A DNA stretch of 64,000 nucleotides from Hymenobacter cavernae (GCF_014641455.1 NZ_BMHT01000005.1:375357-439356); one strand, 5' to 3'. Positions 42,673-51,397 are shown, numbered from the stretch's first letter. The notes: generated by a model not told the origin, from the letters alone. Made by a program: numbers and translations.

Positions 42673-44217
42673 TTACTCGAAATGAATCAGTGCCTTTGAC
42701 TCAATCTGCCATACGCCACCGACTTTCCGTAGCGTGCCTTCCTCGTCGGTCACGATGCGTGATACGGGGCCAGTGGGCTGCTCGTAGCGGCACGCTTCAC
42801 GCAACGAGTATTGGGCACTTTGAATAGCATAAGCGTGCACTGCCGGATCGGGATTCACCTGGAAGATGCCTACTTCGGGGAACTGCGTGTCGAGGATGAT
42901 TTCGTAGATGCTGTCGTGCTGTGGCTCTTCCGACAAGTCGTAGATGTTGAAACCACCATTCACGGGCACCTTCACGTAGCGCGTGTACGCCGTGGCAAGC
43001 GCATCGTCTGGCTCCTCTGTTACCTGATTTTCAGAAACAGGAAATTGCACGGGCGGTACCAAGCTGTCGAACTCTTCGATTGGCGCTGAAGCTGGCGAGC
43101 CGGCTGGTATCACCGTTGGTATGGGCGAAGTCTCCGACATGGAAGGCGGCGCCTCGTAGGTAACGGGGGCCGGAGTAGGAGCTGGAGGCGCCGCCGTAAC
43201 GGGTGGTGCTGGTGGGGTCGGCGCCGGCGCGGGAGGAGTTGCTGCTACCGGAGCAGGAGCTGGTGCCACAGGAACTGGCGCAACAGGTTTCGGGCTAGGT
43301 GCCGCGGCGACTGGTGCCGGAGCGGGTACCGGCGTTACGGGCTGTGGTGCTGCAACCGGCGCCGGAGCAGATTGCTTCCGCAACTCTTCCGCTACGCGTT
43401 GCTGTACTAGTTTCTCCACTTCACGCTGTAGCTCGGGCGTTAGTTTAGTAACGCTAGCTGGGCTACCTGCTGCAAAGTCATTGGTATTGCCACGCACACC
43501 TTTTGTTTCCCTGCCGTAGCGGTCAACTTTCTCCACCAGCTTGCCGATCTGGCCGCGCAGAAGCGCATACAGCACCAAGCTCAACAACGACAGAATAAGC
43601 GCCAACGGACTGAAAAATTTACTCATGAAGCTCTCCCCCGACGAGCGGGTGGTAGAGGTGTCGCCAATGGTAGCCGGTCCCGCATCAGGCGACGCCGCCG
43701 CCGTGGCTTCGTCCGTAGATGTGGTTGTATCAGTAAGCTCAGCACTGGCTGCATCATTGGCGCCGATATCACCGGGCGGCGTGCCATTTTCGACGTAGCC
43801 CCGAAGCGACGTATTCAAGGCCTCCACCGCTTGCATCCGGGCAGGGCTGGCTTTGCGAGCCGGCGATGCTTTCAGACGGTTGATAATCTCTGTTACGAGC
43901 TTTTCGCTCCGCGCTTGGTCAGTACCTAGGCCTTTGTACATCGTGCCGCGGCCTTCCAAAGGTTGGTAGAGCAAGCTGTACACCTTCTGACTGTCGGGCT
44001 TGATGCTGGTTTCAAACTGCTTCAGCGTTCCGCCGCAATTAAGCTTGCTTTTAAGGTTTGGTCGGTGGTTGTCGTTGTACACGAATTTCACCGTGGCGCA
44101 CCAAATCTGCACCTTTTGCTCGTCGAGCGTGGGCTTACCTAGGGGCGTTTGGGCGTGGGCAGCGGCAGTTAGAAGCAGACCAAGGAATAAGGAAGTTGCG
44201 CGGCGGAGAGAGGTCAT
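42673..44217 (-). CDS. Exported single-span protein with Pro/Ala-rich linker in the cytoskeletal cluster
   Basis: The 514 residues have a signal peptide (RATSLFLGLLLTAAAHAQ) and an outside domain with TLDEQKVQIWCATVKFVYND and a CGGTLKQFE segment (about residues 25-125). One membrane helix follows at about 205-225 (SPLALILSLLSLVLYALL), then a short coiled coil, QIGKLVEKVDRYG. A cytoplasmic Pro/Ala-rich stretch of about 100 residues leads to a compact C-terminal domain (YVKVPVNGGFNIYDLSEEPQ and FPEVGIFQVNPDPAVHAYAI). The layout suits a tether between the periplasm and cytoplasmic filaments. I do not recognise the domains. Confidence 0.7.
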   Translation of the reverse strand: MTSLRRATSLFLGLLLTAAAHAQTPLGKPTLDEQKVQIWCATVKFVYNDNHRPNLKSKLNCGGTLKQFETSIKPDSQKVYSLLYQPLEGRGTMYKGLGTDQARSEKLVTEIINRLKASPARKASPARMQAVEALNTSLRGYVENGTPPGDIGANDAASAELTDTTTSTDEATAAASPDAGPATIGDTSTTRSSGESFMSKFFSPLALILSLLSLVLYALLRGQIGKLVEKVDRYGRETKGVRGNTNDFAAGSPASVTKLTPELQREVEKLVQQRVAEELRKQSAPAPVAAPQPVTPVPAPAPVAAAPSPKPVAPVPVAPAPAPVAATPPAPAPTPPAPPVTAAPPAPTPAPVTYEAPPSMSETSPIPTVIPAGSPASAPIEEFDSLVPPVQFPVSENQVTEEPDDALATAYTRYVKVPVNGGFNIYDLSEEPQHDSIYEIILDTQFPEVGIFQVNPDPAVHAYAIQSAQYSLREACRYEQPTGPVSRIVTDEEGTLRKVGGVWQIESKALIHFE

Positions 44218-44268
44218 GAGTTAGGGCAATAATTAAAAATTAGAGCTGAACGAGTGTCAAATCGATGG

Positions 44269-44676
44269 CTACAACAGGAGAACGTGTTGTTCTATACCAT
44301 CCCATTCTTCACCGCAAAACTCCCATCCAGTTTCATACTCTTGTAGAGAGTACTTCTGAATAAAATGAGGTGAAAGTACCATCGGCTTATGTAGATAGCA
44401 GCCCATCATACGGTCGTAAGAATTATAGAACTCTTTCTCAGCTTTAAGGATGGTGACATGAATTATGTGAGGCAGAACATCAGAACAAACAAGCGTTCTG
44501 ATTAGGTCTCTTCGGCTTGTTAGTGAAATGATTACCTCGAATTGATCAATCGTAGCCGATGAAATCATTTTCTTTATTGCCTTCAAAATTTCTTCTTCGG
44601 TAGAGTACAACACGACAGAAGCATCATCTGGCATCAAGCGAAGCACATCAATAAAGAAGTTGACGTTTCTGTTCAT
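44269..44676 (-). CDS. Hypothetical 135-residue protein, AT-rich, inside the cytoskeletal cluster
   Basis: A soluble protein without signal or membrane helix. It has strand-helix alternation such as SVVLYSTEEEILKAIKKMIS and IIHVTILKAEKEFYNSYDRM, and ends WEFCGEEWDGIEQHVLLL. Its lower GC content and lack of a recognisable family contrast with its neighbours. Small variable genes at such positions are often immunity or adaptor proteins, but nothing here proves that. Confidence 0.6.
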   Translation of the reverse strand: MNRNVNFFIDVLRLMPDDASVVLYSTEEEILKAIKKMISSATIDQFEVIISLTSRRDLIRTLVCSDVLPHIIHVTILKAEKEFYNSYDRMMGCYLHKPMVLSPHFIQKYSLQEYETGWEFCGEEWDGIEQHVLLL

Positions 44677-44700
44677 CCAGCATCATCGTTGACTGAGTCG

Positions 44701-44775
44701 TCCCAGGATTGAAACCCTGGGCTACGGAGCGGACCTTATTTCACCGCCGAATAGCACAAAGTTTCAACCCTGGGA
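44701..44775. repeat. REP palindrome pair
   Basis: TCCCAGGATTGAAACCCTGG (44701-44720, followed by GCTACGGAGC) and an inverted TTTCAACCCTGGGA at 44762-44775 form a two-arm REP unit. It matches the palindromes around the RAYT gene at 48.4 kb. No transposase gene lies next to this copy. Confidence 0.75.
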
Positions 44776-44784
44776 AGGCTAGGC

Positions 44785-47700
44785 CTACGCCTGCAATTCC
44801 CGGCTCAGGTTATACAACGCCTGCTTCAGCGGGTAGAAGAACAGCGTTTCCGGTAGCGTCTCGTCGTTGCTGAGTTGGCGCTGAAGCTGGTGCAGACCTA
44901 GGCTCAGGCTGTCTTCGATTTCGCGGAGCAGAATGTCGCGCACCCGTTGGCGGTCTACGTCGACGCCTACTTCGCGCAGGAGCGGCGCTACTTCGTCGCC
45001 TTCCAGCACGAGAGTCAGAAAGTTGCGCACGTTGTCGAGTACCTGCTGCTTGAGGTCCGCGTCTACCTGCTGCAACTTAAGGCGGACTGCCCCGATTTCC
45101 GCCGATTGCGCCGTGCCGGTGAGCTTCACGTGCTTGATCTGGTCGTAATCAGAAGTCGATGATTTTTCCTCGAACAGCACGCCGCCGTTGGTGGTAGCTT
45201 CCTTGGGGTTATCAGCCAGAATGACGCGGAAGTTTTGTGGCGGCTCGGTGCCCGTTACGACTTTGAAGACGGCTTTCGTGATCTTCTCAATGGCTACCAA
45301 GCTGCTGCCACCGGCCAACAAACGCAAGTACAAGCTGCCTTTGCCCGAGAAGCACAGATAGCGCGGCGTCTTCAGACCTAGCTGCTGCACGAGCTGGGCC
45401 GTGTGGTAGATGATGGACGTGTAGTGCAGGTAGAACAGCACCCGCAACTGTCGGCCCTTCCCTAGGGTCAGGCTCTGGGAGAAGCGTAGCGCGTCGTCGT
45501 ACTTAAAGAGCAAGCTGGTCACGTCGGCCGAGCCGAAGTCCGCGTTTTTCAGGGCGGCGCTCAGGTAGCCTTTGTACTCCTGGTTTTGCTCGCTGCTGGG
45601 TAGCGCGTCGGCGTGGTTGACCCCTAGGCGCAGGAGGCCGTTTTGCTTGGGCGCGCCTTGCACGCGAGCGTAGCCGTCGCCCCACAGGTCGTCGCCGGCG
45701 AAGCGGAAGGACGAGCTAAAGGCCGGTTTTTGCTCCGCGAAGATGAGCAAGTCGGTCGTACCACCACCGATGTCGATGTTGATAACGTTCTCGTCGCGGT
45801 TGGGTACCACTTGGTTCGTGGCCGTGAGGTAATAGTACGGCGCCACCGATTCAGTGAGGCACACCGTGTTTTGGCGCGTCTTGAACACTTGTTGGAAAGC
45901 CTCGTCCCACACCTGCTGAAACTGGTTGCGCAGGAAGCCATCGAAGCTCAACGGGGCAAACCACACCACGCGGGTGTCTTCCAGAATGCCACCATGCAAC
46001 GCCGCTTTGTGCTTGAGCAACAACAGGATTTCGCGGAAGAACGCTTCAATGCGGCTCACGCCCTGCGGATCTAGCTCCGCCGACCATTTCAGGTTCGTTA
46101 CGAAGCGGTTCTGGGGCAGCTCAGCCAGTGTTTCGGTGTTGATACTGAAGCCAATGTTGATGTTGCTCAGCACCTTGGCTGGCTCGTTGGCAAACGACAG
46201 TGTTTCGCAAACCGCCGTCCGAATCGGGAATTCATACACCGAGCCACCGTCGCCGACGAAGCTAGGTACGAACTCGCGGTTTTGCAGCGTTGCCACCGAA
46301 TCCCACATCTGACCAGCGCCCGTGCGGTAGCGTTGCGCTGCCGACAAGCCCATATCGGCCACCGGCGCGTGCAGCCATTCCACTTGCACATCGGCCTCAC
46401 CAATGGTGAGCGGACGCGGGTGGGCCGAGGGACCATCCGCGTAAGCAATGTGCGTGTTGGTGGTGCCGAAGTCGACGGCGAAGGTGAAGCGCCGCGTGCC
46501 ACGGTCGAGTTCGCGCCAGCGTGGCACTAAGAGGCCGCGCGCCGGCTCGCCACCAATGCTAGCGGGCGGACACGTCAGCTCGGCCACGTCGAAGTGCGTG
46601 CCGGTGATTTCGTAGTAGGTACTGCCCGCGGTAGCCATGCTCTTCTGCGTGCGCTCGTGGCGAACGGCACGGCGGGCTGCGCCTTGCTCGGTGAGTCGTT
46701 CGCCGCCCACGAAGAACGTGAGGTCGTAGCGGCGGCTGAGCATGGTGGGTGAGTTATCGGCGTCCACCAGCATCACTTTGTACAAGTCGTTGTACTGGGG
46801 CTGGTGGCGCACTTTGTAGAACGGGAACACACCTAGGTCCACGTTCGCGCGCACGATGCGACCTTTCTCCAAAATTTCGCGGCCTTGCGCGTCCTTCGGG
46901 TTCTGCGGATTGTGGTAGTAGCTACGTTCAAACGAGATAAAGCGACCCGCTTGCACCGGCACCCGCAACGTCACGCGCACGTGGTTCAGGTCGATGGTGA
47001 AGTGCAGCAGCTCGGCTAGCTCGTTCTCGGTGAAGTAGTCGAAGAACGCCTGGCGCAGCGGCAGCAGGTACGGGAACCTAGCTCGCCCCTGCCCATCGGC
47101 GCCGTACTGAAACGACACTTTGCCAGTGTGGAAGCGCTGGGTGTTCAGGTCGTACGGCAGTTCCACCAGCGAATCTTCCAGGAAGTCGCCGACGGTAAGG
47201 TACGGGTACTTGAAGCCTTTGCCGGGCAGCACGCGGTTTTCTAGGGCTAGCTCATCGTGGTACGGCACGGGCGTGCGGTCGTCCCAGGGTTGGCCGTTGA
47301 GGTAGTTGGCGCCTTGCATAGTCAGGTTCGGGCGCAACACCAATGGGCGCGGCCGGCCACTTTCGTTGGCGCGGGTCGGCTGAATGAACAGGTCGGAGCT
47401 AGTCACGGCCGACTGGTCGGCGCGGCCGGGCAGCGGCACACTTTTCACGCTAGCTAGGTTGCCCTGAATGTCGGGCAGCGCGGGGTAACGGGCGGCGAAC
47501 TGCTGAGCCGTCCGGTCGCCCTGCATCTGGAGCTGATTGATCTTGCTCCGATCTAAGCCGGCGAAAACACTGCCGGCGAAGTCGCGGCGCTGCAAGGCTG
47601 GGTAAGCCAGGAACAATTCGTACACAAACTCGCGGAACTGCGGGTCGCGGTCTTCGAGCAGCACGGTTTGATTGTCGAAGTAATGGCCGCGCGCTTGAGG

Positions 47701-48252
47701 ACGCTCTAGGTCCAGCGGCTTCACTTCTGGGCCGGTGAAGAGCAGCGTGAGCGGCGAGGTGCCGCCGAGCAACCTAGGTCCGCCCGGCAGCTCCGGCGAC
47801 TCGTAGTACACGAGGTACATATCGGAGAAATCGCGGAACCGCTCGTCTTGCAAGAACAACTGCAAGGTTTCGCCGAGCAGACGCGTGCCTTCCTGCTGCC
47901 GCATCTTGCGAATTTCCGTTTCCGCATTCCAGCGCCGCAGCGTGATTTTGCGCCCCGCCTGCGAATACAGGTGGTAGTTATACAGCAACTCAAACAAATC
48001 CCAGAAGTGCGTCACCAGCTCGTGGTACACCGACCCCGGATTGCGCTGCCCTTCCCGCGCCAGGAAATCGAAGGCGGTTTCGAAAAGGTGCATCCGCGCA
48101 AACGGCGTTGGGATGGACACGGCTACGTTCTTGGCCTTGCCCCCCGCCGGGTCGGTCACGGTGTTGATTTCGGTGCTGGTAACGGGCGCGGTTTTCTGCC
48201 AGCCTTGCACCTGCTGGGAACCGTTGTTATGTAAGCGAAGGACTTTGGGCAT
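44785..48252 (-). CDS. Large actin/Hsp70-fold ATPase (possibly SrfB-like)
   Basis: The 1155-residue protein has an N-terminal half (about residues 1-580) that I cannot assign. An ASKHA-type ATPase core follows. The phosphate-1 loop FAVDFGTTNTHIAYADG lies at about 587-603. The phosphate-2 motif NVINIDIGGGTTDLLIFAEQ lies at about 818-837, and the adenosine loop RYLCFSGKGSLYLRLL near 965. The core is that of actin/Hsp70/FtsA, but the whole is much larger than those proteins. The size and DFGTTN signature recall SrfB-type virulence proteins, a guess to be tested. In this cluster it would be a cytoplasmic filament- or switch-forming ATPase beside the MotA-like channel. The first 30 residues show no signal peptide. 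Confidence 0.8.
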   Translation of the reverse strand: MPKVLRLHNNGSQQVQGWQKTAPVTSTEINTVTDPAGGKAKNVAVSIPTPFARMHLFETAFDFLAREGQRNPGSVYHELVTHFWDLFELLYNYHLYSQAGRKITLRRWNAETEIRKMRQQEGTRLLGETLQLFLQDERFRDFSDMYLVYYESPELPGGPRLLGGTSPLTLLFTGPEVKPLDLERPQARGHYFDNQTVLLEDRDPQFREFVYELFLAYPALQRRDFAGSVFAGLDRSKINQLQMQGDRTAQQFAARYPALPDIQGNLASVKSVPLPGRADQSAVTSSDLFIQPTRANESGRPRPLVLRPNLTMQGANYLNGQPWDDRTPVPYHDELALENRVLPGKGFKYPYLTVGDFLEDSLVELPYDLNTQRFHTGKVSFQYGADGQGRARFPYLLPLRQAFFDYFTENELAELLHFTIDLNHVRVTLRVPVQAGRFISFERSYYHNPQNPKDAQGREILEKGRIVRANVDLGVFPFYKVRHQPQYNDLYKVMLVDADNSPTMLSRRYDLTFFVGGERLTEQGAARRAVRHERTQKSMATAGSTYYEITGTHFDVAELTCPPASIGGEPARGLLVPRWRELDRGTRRFTFAVDFGTTNTHIAYADGPSAHPRPLTIGEADVQVEWLHAPVADMGLSAAQRYRTGAGQMWDSVATLQNREFVPSFVGDGGSVYEFPIRTAVCETLSFANEPAKVLSNINIGFSINTETLAELPQNRFVTNLKWSAELDPQGVSRIEAFFREILLLLKHKAALHGGILEDTRVVWFAPLSFDGFLRNQFQQVWDEAFQQVFKTRQNTVCLTESVAPYYYLTATNQVVPNRDENVINIDIGGGTTDLLIFAEQKPAFSSSFRFAGDDLWGDGYARVQGAPKQNGLLRLGVNHADALPSSEQNQEYKGYLSAALKNADFGSADVTSLLFKYDDALRFSQSLTLGKGRQLRVLFYLHYTSIIYHTAQLVQQLGLKTPRYLCFSGKGSLYLRLLAGGSSLVAIEKITKAVFKVVTGTEPPQNFRVILADNPKEATTNGGVLFEEKSSTSDYDQIKHVKLTGTAQSAEIGAVRLKLQQVDADLKQQVLDNVRNFLTLVLEGDEVAPLLREVGVDVDRQRVRDILLREIEDSLSLGLHQLQRQLSNDETLPETLFFYPLKQALYNLSRELQA

Positions 48253-48256
48253 AGGC

Positions 48257-48954
48257 TTCCCAGGGTTGAAACCCTGGGCTAGTTAGCGGTTATGTTCTGG
48301 GATTATTCTCACATCCATTCCCAGGGTTGCAACCCTGGGCTACGTAGCGAGATGCTTTTTACGCTGAATAGCCCAGGGTTTCAACTCTGGGACAACTCGG
48401 GCATTTAGGATGCTTGAATCGGCCGATCATAGCACTCGGGCCATTTTCTCCAGCATCTCCATTTCTTGCCAATAATCTTGTTCTTGATGATGCTTTTCTT
48501 GGTTGCGGATGTAGTTACGTACGCGTTGCACATGTGATGGACTCACCGAAAAAGCCCCGTAGCCATTCTGCCAGGCAAAAACATAGTCGGTTAGCTGCTG
48601 CTCATTCACCCAATGAGCACTTTTTCCTTTTAGCTGCTGCATAACTAGATCAAGTCGATCTGTAGTGCGCAACGACAAAAGGCAATGCACATGATCGTAA
48701 ACGCCATTTAGAAAATCCAATCGAATGTTTCCCGCTTCCGCAATATCCCGAATCTGACTAAACAGCGCAGGTTTCAATTCTGCCGTAAGCCACGGTTGTC
48801 GGTTCTTAGTGGCCCATGTAACATGTACCCATAAGGCCTGAAAAACGTGACTCATGTCTGTTCTTGAGTATTATTCGAGCACCCAGGGTTGAAACCCTGG
48901 GCTAGTTAGCGTCAAGCAGGACCCGCTACATAGCCCAGGGTTTCAACCCTGGGA
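48257..48954. mobile_element. RAYT transposase with flanking REP palindromes (REPtron-like)
   Basis: The unit contains one transposase gene flanked by copies of CCCAGGGTTGAAACCCTGGG. On the left are 48257-48288, 48318-48349 and an inverted copy at 48371-48392. On the right are 48881-48911 and an inverted copy at 48933-48954. Several copies carry the same tail, GCTAGTTAGCG or GCTACGTAGCG. This is the layout of a REP-associated tyrosine transposase and its palindromes. It lies between the actin-like and tubulin-like genes and interrupts that operon. Confidence 0.85.
48427..48855 (-). CDS. REP-associated tyrosine transposase (Y1, IS200-like)
   Basis: The 142-residue protein is a single-domain HUH/Y1 nuclease. 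The His-hydrophobe-His metal-binding motif is in VYDHVHCLLSL (about residues 57-67), the N-terminal strand is VHVTWATKNRQPWL, and the catalytic tyrosine is probably in VQRVRNYIRNQEKHHQEQ (about residue 115). It is as short as IS200 TnpA, and it is surrounded by REP palindromes that such enzymes cut and move. All key residues look intact, so it could be active. Confidence 0.9.
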   Translation of the reverse strand: MSHVFQALWVHVTWATKNRQPWLTAELKPALFSQIRDIAEAGNIRLDFLNGVYDHVHCLLSLRTTDRLDLVMQQLKGKSAHWVNEQQLTDYVFAWQNGYGAFSVSPSHVQRVRNYIRNQEKHHQEQDYWQEMEMLEKMARVL

Positions 48955-48966
48955 CGCATGGAGGTG

Positions 48967-50415
48967 CTACACCACTTTTACCTTCTCCTCAAACGCCTTA
49001 TCCGTCACGTCATAGAACAGCTCGATGAGCTTCTTGAAGTTGTCGGGTTCGGCAATAGTCTTCTCGGTTTTGTTGAGCGAGTCGAGGAAGTAGTTGTGGT
49101 TGATGCCTTTGTTGAAGAAGTCGGTCCACTTCTTTTCCACGGGTTTGCCGGCAATCATGGCGTTGAAGTCATCGGTGGCTAGGTCGAAGGGACGGAAGGC
49201 CCGGCGGTTTTGACCTAGCTCTTTCAGCCACTCATCCACGCCAAACTCGGGGCTGTGCAGGATATTTTGCAGCTCCCGGAAAATGGGCTCGTTGCGCAGG
49301 GCGTAGTCGAGCTTCAGGTTGTCGTGGTACGGCGCCTTGTCGGTGGCGAGGAACTGGCGGTGGTAGCGCGTGAAGTAGAGCAGCTGCGTGAGGTGCTTGG
49401 CCATCAACTCGCGCGACTCGTCGGGCAGGTGGTTGAACTGCACTTCGGGCGCGTCGGTGGCGAGTCCGTACTCGTGGAAGTGCGGTCCGCCGGTACGCAG
49501 CTCAGCCGCCGAGTACTTCATGAAGTCTACGATGCTGAGCGCGGCTAGCAGCTCGATAAGGTGAGCTTTGTTGCGCTGCTGGGTGCCGCCAGGCTGGTTT
49601 TCGTAGGGCGTATCCGGCGTGTCGGCTAGGTAGTACAAGGCATTCAGACCTTGCAAGTTGTGCTCGTAATAGCTGAGCGCCGCCTTGGTTTTAGTGAGGA
49701 AGCTGTTGGAATCAATAACCGAGTTGTCCTCCGATTGCAGCGCGAAGTACGGCATCACCGTCACGGCGCCGGTGGGTGCGTCGCGCAGGTAGCGGGCGTT
49801 GCTCAGGCGCGTGTTGGTGTCCTTCAGGTTCTTGAGCATGAGCGGGAAGCCCGCCGCACCCGTCCCGCCGAAGATGCTCGACACGAAAAACACCCGGTCA
49901 CCTTCCTGGAAGTTATCGGCGAAAAAGCGGATTTCGGGAGACTCCACGAGCTTGTTCAGCACGATACTGCCCACGTTGGGCGAGCCCCGGAAACCAATCG
50001 TAAGGGGGCTTTCGAGGTTGTCTTGCGTGAACAGCAAATCCACTAGCCCCTTAGAGTCAACCGACAGACCATCGTAGCTGAGGTATTGGCGGAAGCTTTG
50101 GTTGATGCCGCCAAAGTCGAAGATGAACGTGTCTTTCACCGAGCCATTCACGTCCTGGCTGATGCCGCTGAGCGTGCTGATGTCGGTTTTGAAGAAGCCT
50201 TCTTCGCGCGGACCTAGCTTTTTGTAAATCTGCTGGTAGCTCTGCAACAGCGCTACCGTGCGGTTCATGTCGCCGTTGTGAGCGTCGGGGTCAATGATGA
50301 TGGGCACCACCCGGTCGCAGTTAGGAAGCTCGACGCCGGCCGCCAACAACATCGTGAGCGAGCGAATAACGCGGGAACCTGTGCCGCCGATACCGAATAA
50401 AAAGAGTTTAGCCAT
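48967..50415 (-). CDS. Tubulin/FtsZ-like GTPase (tubulin-like superfamily)
   Basis: The 482-residue protein starts MAKLFLFGIGGTGSRVIRSL, where GIGGTGSR is the first nucleotide loop of the tubulin/FtsZ fold. The signature loop is FVSSIFGGTGAAGFPLMLKN at about residues 174-193, equivalent to the GGGTGTG (FtsZ) or GGGTGSG (tubulin) loop with one Gly replaced. It has no membrane helix and ends in an acidic, helical C-terminal region without the FtsZ C-terminal peptide. The family is the one annotated as tubulin-like in Bacteroidota, and I believe it corresponds to FtsZl-1 of Makarova and Koonin. Neighbours are an actin-like ATPase, a vWA-type lipoprotein and a proton-channel pair. GTP binding is expected; polymerisation is unproven. 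Confidence 0.82.
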   Translation of the reverse strand: MAKLFLFGIGGTGSRVIRSLTMLLAAGVELPNCDRVVPIIIDPDAHNGDMNRTVALLQSYQQIYKKLGPREEGFFKTDISTLSGISQDVNGSVKDTFIFDFGGINQSFRQYLSYDGLSVDSKGLVDLLFTQDNLESPLTIGFRGSPNVGSIVLNKLVESPEIRFFADNFQEGDRVFFVSSIFGGTGAAGFPLMLKNLKDTNTRLSNARYLRDAPTGAVTVMPYFALQSEDNSVIDSNSFLTKTKAALSYYEHNLQGLNALYYLADTPDTPYENQPGGTQQRNKAHLIELLAALSIVDFMKYSAAELRTGGPHFHEYGLATDAPEVQFNHLPDESRELMAKHLTQLLYFTRYHRQFLATDKAPYHDNLKLDYALRNEPIFRELQNILHSPEFGVDEWLKELGQNRRAFRPFDLATDDFNAMIAGKPVEKKWTDFFNKGINHNYFLDSLNKTEKTIAEPDNFKKLIELFYDVTDKAFEEKVKVV

Positions 50416-50439
50416 TGTTTAGGGCTTTTTGATTTACAC

Positions 50440-50895
50440 TCACTCTATGAGTGAGTCATCGTCTTCAAAATTGTATATGGCGTTTTGTAAAACCATATAA
50501 ATGTCTTCAAAATGGCGTGCCTGTTTAAGTAACCTAATCAGATGATTTTTCTCAATAAATTGAGTCAGCACATCATCGTCGGCTTTAATACAGCGCAGGA
50601 CCCATTCTTTGAGTTCAGCAAGCTCATATTCTCCTACTTGATACCATGTACTCTCTACCGGAACTTTACCCCAATAGAAATAGGATAGTAGCTTTTGCCA
50701 CTTGCCGAAGCTACGCTTCAACTTGAGCTTCCGTCTGACCTTTTTACCAGAGGCATCGAAATACAACGCTGGATTTCGTTGTGACTCATAGTAGCCATAC
50801 AAATTGCAGTAGTTCAATTCCTGATTACCCTCTACTAAATAGCAGTAAGGTTCTTCCTCCTCATGTAAGCAAAGCAGAGGAAAAGCAGGATCCAT
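50440..50895 (-). CDS. Hypothetical 151-residue protein, acidic, in the cytoskeletal cluster
   Basis: A soluble protein with DPAFPLLCLHEEEEPYCYLV at its start, a basic middle (KVRRKLKLKRSFGKWQKLL) and an acidic C-terminus (FEDDDSLIE). It is AT-richer than its neighbours and lies 24 bp upstream of the tubulin-like gene on the same strand. I recognise no family. Like the 135-residue gene at 44269 it may be a small cluster-specific accessory or an insertion. Confidence 0.55.
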   Translation of the reverse strand: MDPAFPLLCLHEEEEPYCYLVEGNQELNYCNLYGYYESQRNPALYFDASGKKVRRKLKLKRSFGKWQKLLSYFYWGKVPVESTWYQVGEYELAELKEWVLRCIKADDDVLTQFIEKNHLIRLLKQARHFEDIYMVLQNAIYNFEDDDSLIE

Positions 50896-50907
50896 ATCTT
50901 CTTCGAC

Positions 50908-51300
50908 TTAAAAAGGCGTGGTGCTCGCGTTAGTCGAGCCTTTGCGCAGAATGACGGAAAACAGGAAATAGAACAAGAGGCCATACACCGCGTTCAGCGT
51001 AGCCAGCCAATAGATGTAGCTGTGGTCGGTTACTTGCTGAGCTTTGGCCTGCCACACCACCACGATGAACGCAATCAGGGCGTTCAGCACCAAGAACAGG
51101 GTCCAATGGCGCAGCTTATTGAAAGTAGCCACGCCCATCGCACGGTTGATGAGGTAGTAGAAAATGATGACCAGCGCCAGCGAGATACCTAGGTTGAGCA
51201 GACCGATGTTGGGGAATACAATCTGGCGGTACACGGGCGTATCAGCGGGCGGCTGGGGTGTGCCAATGAGTTCGTAGAGGAAGCGGAAGAAGCTTTGCAT
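50908..51300 (-). CDS. Four-helix membrane protein in the cytoskeletal cluster
   Basis: The start at 51300 gives MQSFFRFLYELIGTPQPPAD. The ATG 39 bp further up gives a leader unlike a membrane start. The 130 residues contain about four helices (for example GLLNLGISLALVIIFYYLIN and VYGLLFYFLFSVILRKG). It sits between the lipoprotein and the small acidic gene. It could be a membrane anchor for the tubulin-like or vWA partners. No family is recognised. Confidence 0.65.
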   Translation of the reverse strand: MQSFFRFLYELIGTPQPPADTPVYRQIVFPNIGLLNLGISLALVIIFYYLINRAMGVATFNKLRHWTLFLVLNALIAFIVVVWQAKAQQVTDHSYIYWLATLNAVYGLLFYFLFSVILRKGSTNASTTPF

Positions 51301-51397
51301 AGAAGGAAGGGAAACGCCAACGTTTAGTTGGTGGAGCAATACACGAGTTGCGTTGGAATAGGGATACTGCGAAGAAGGTGCCAGCTAAAAGCTAGCT

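Noticed and set aside
44701..48954. CRISPR array
   Set aside because: The CCCAGGG palindromes are irregularly spaced, occur in both orientations and surround a Y1 transposase. There is no spacer-repeat regularity and no cas gene.
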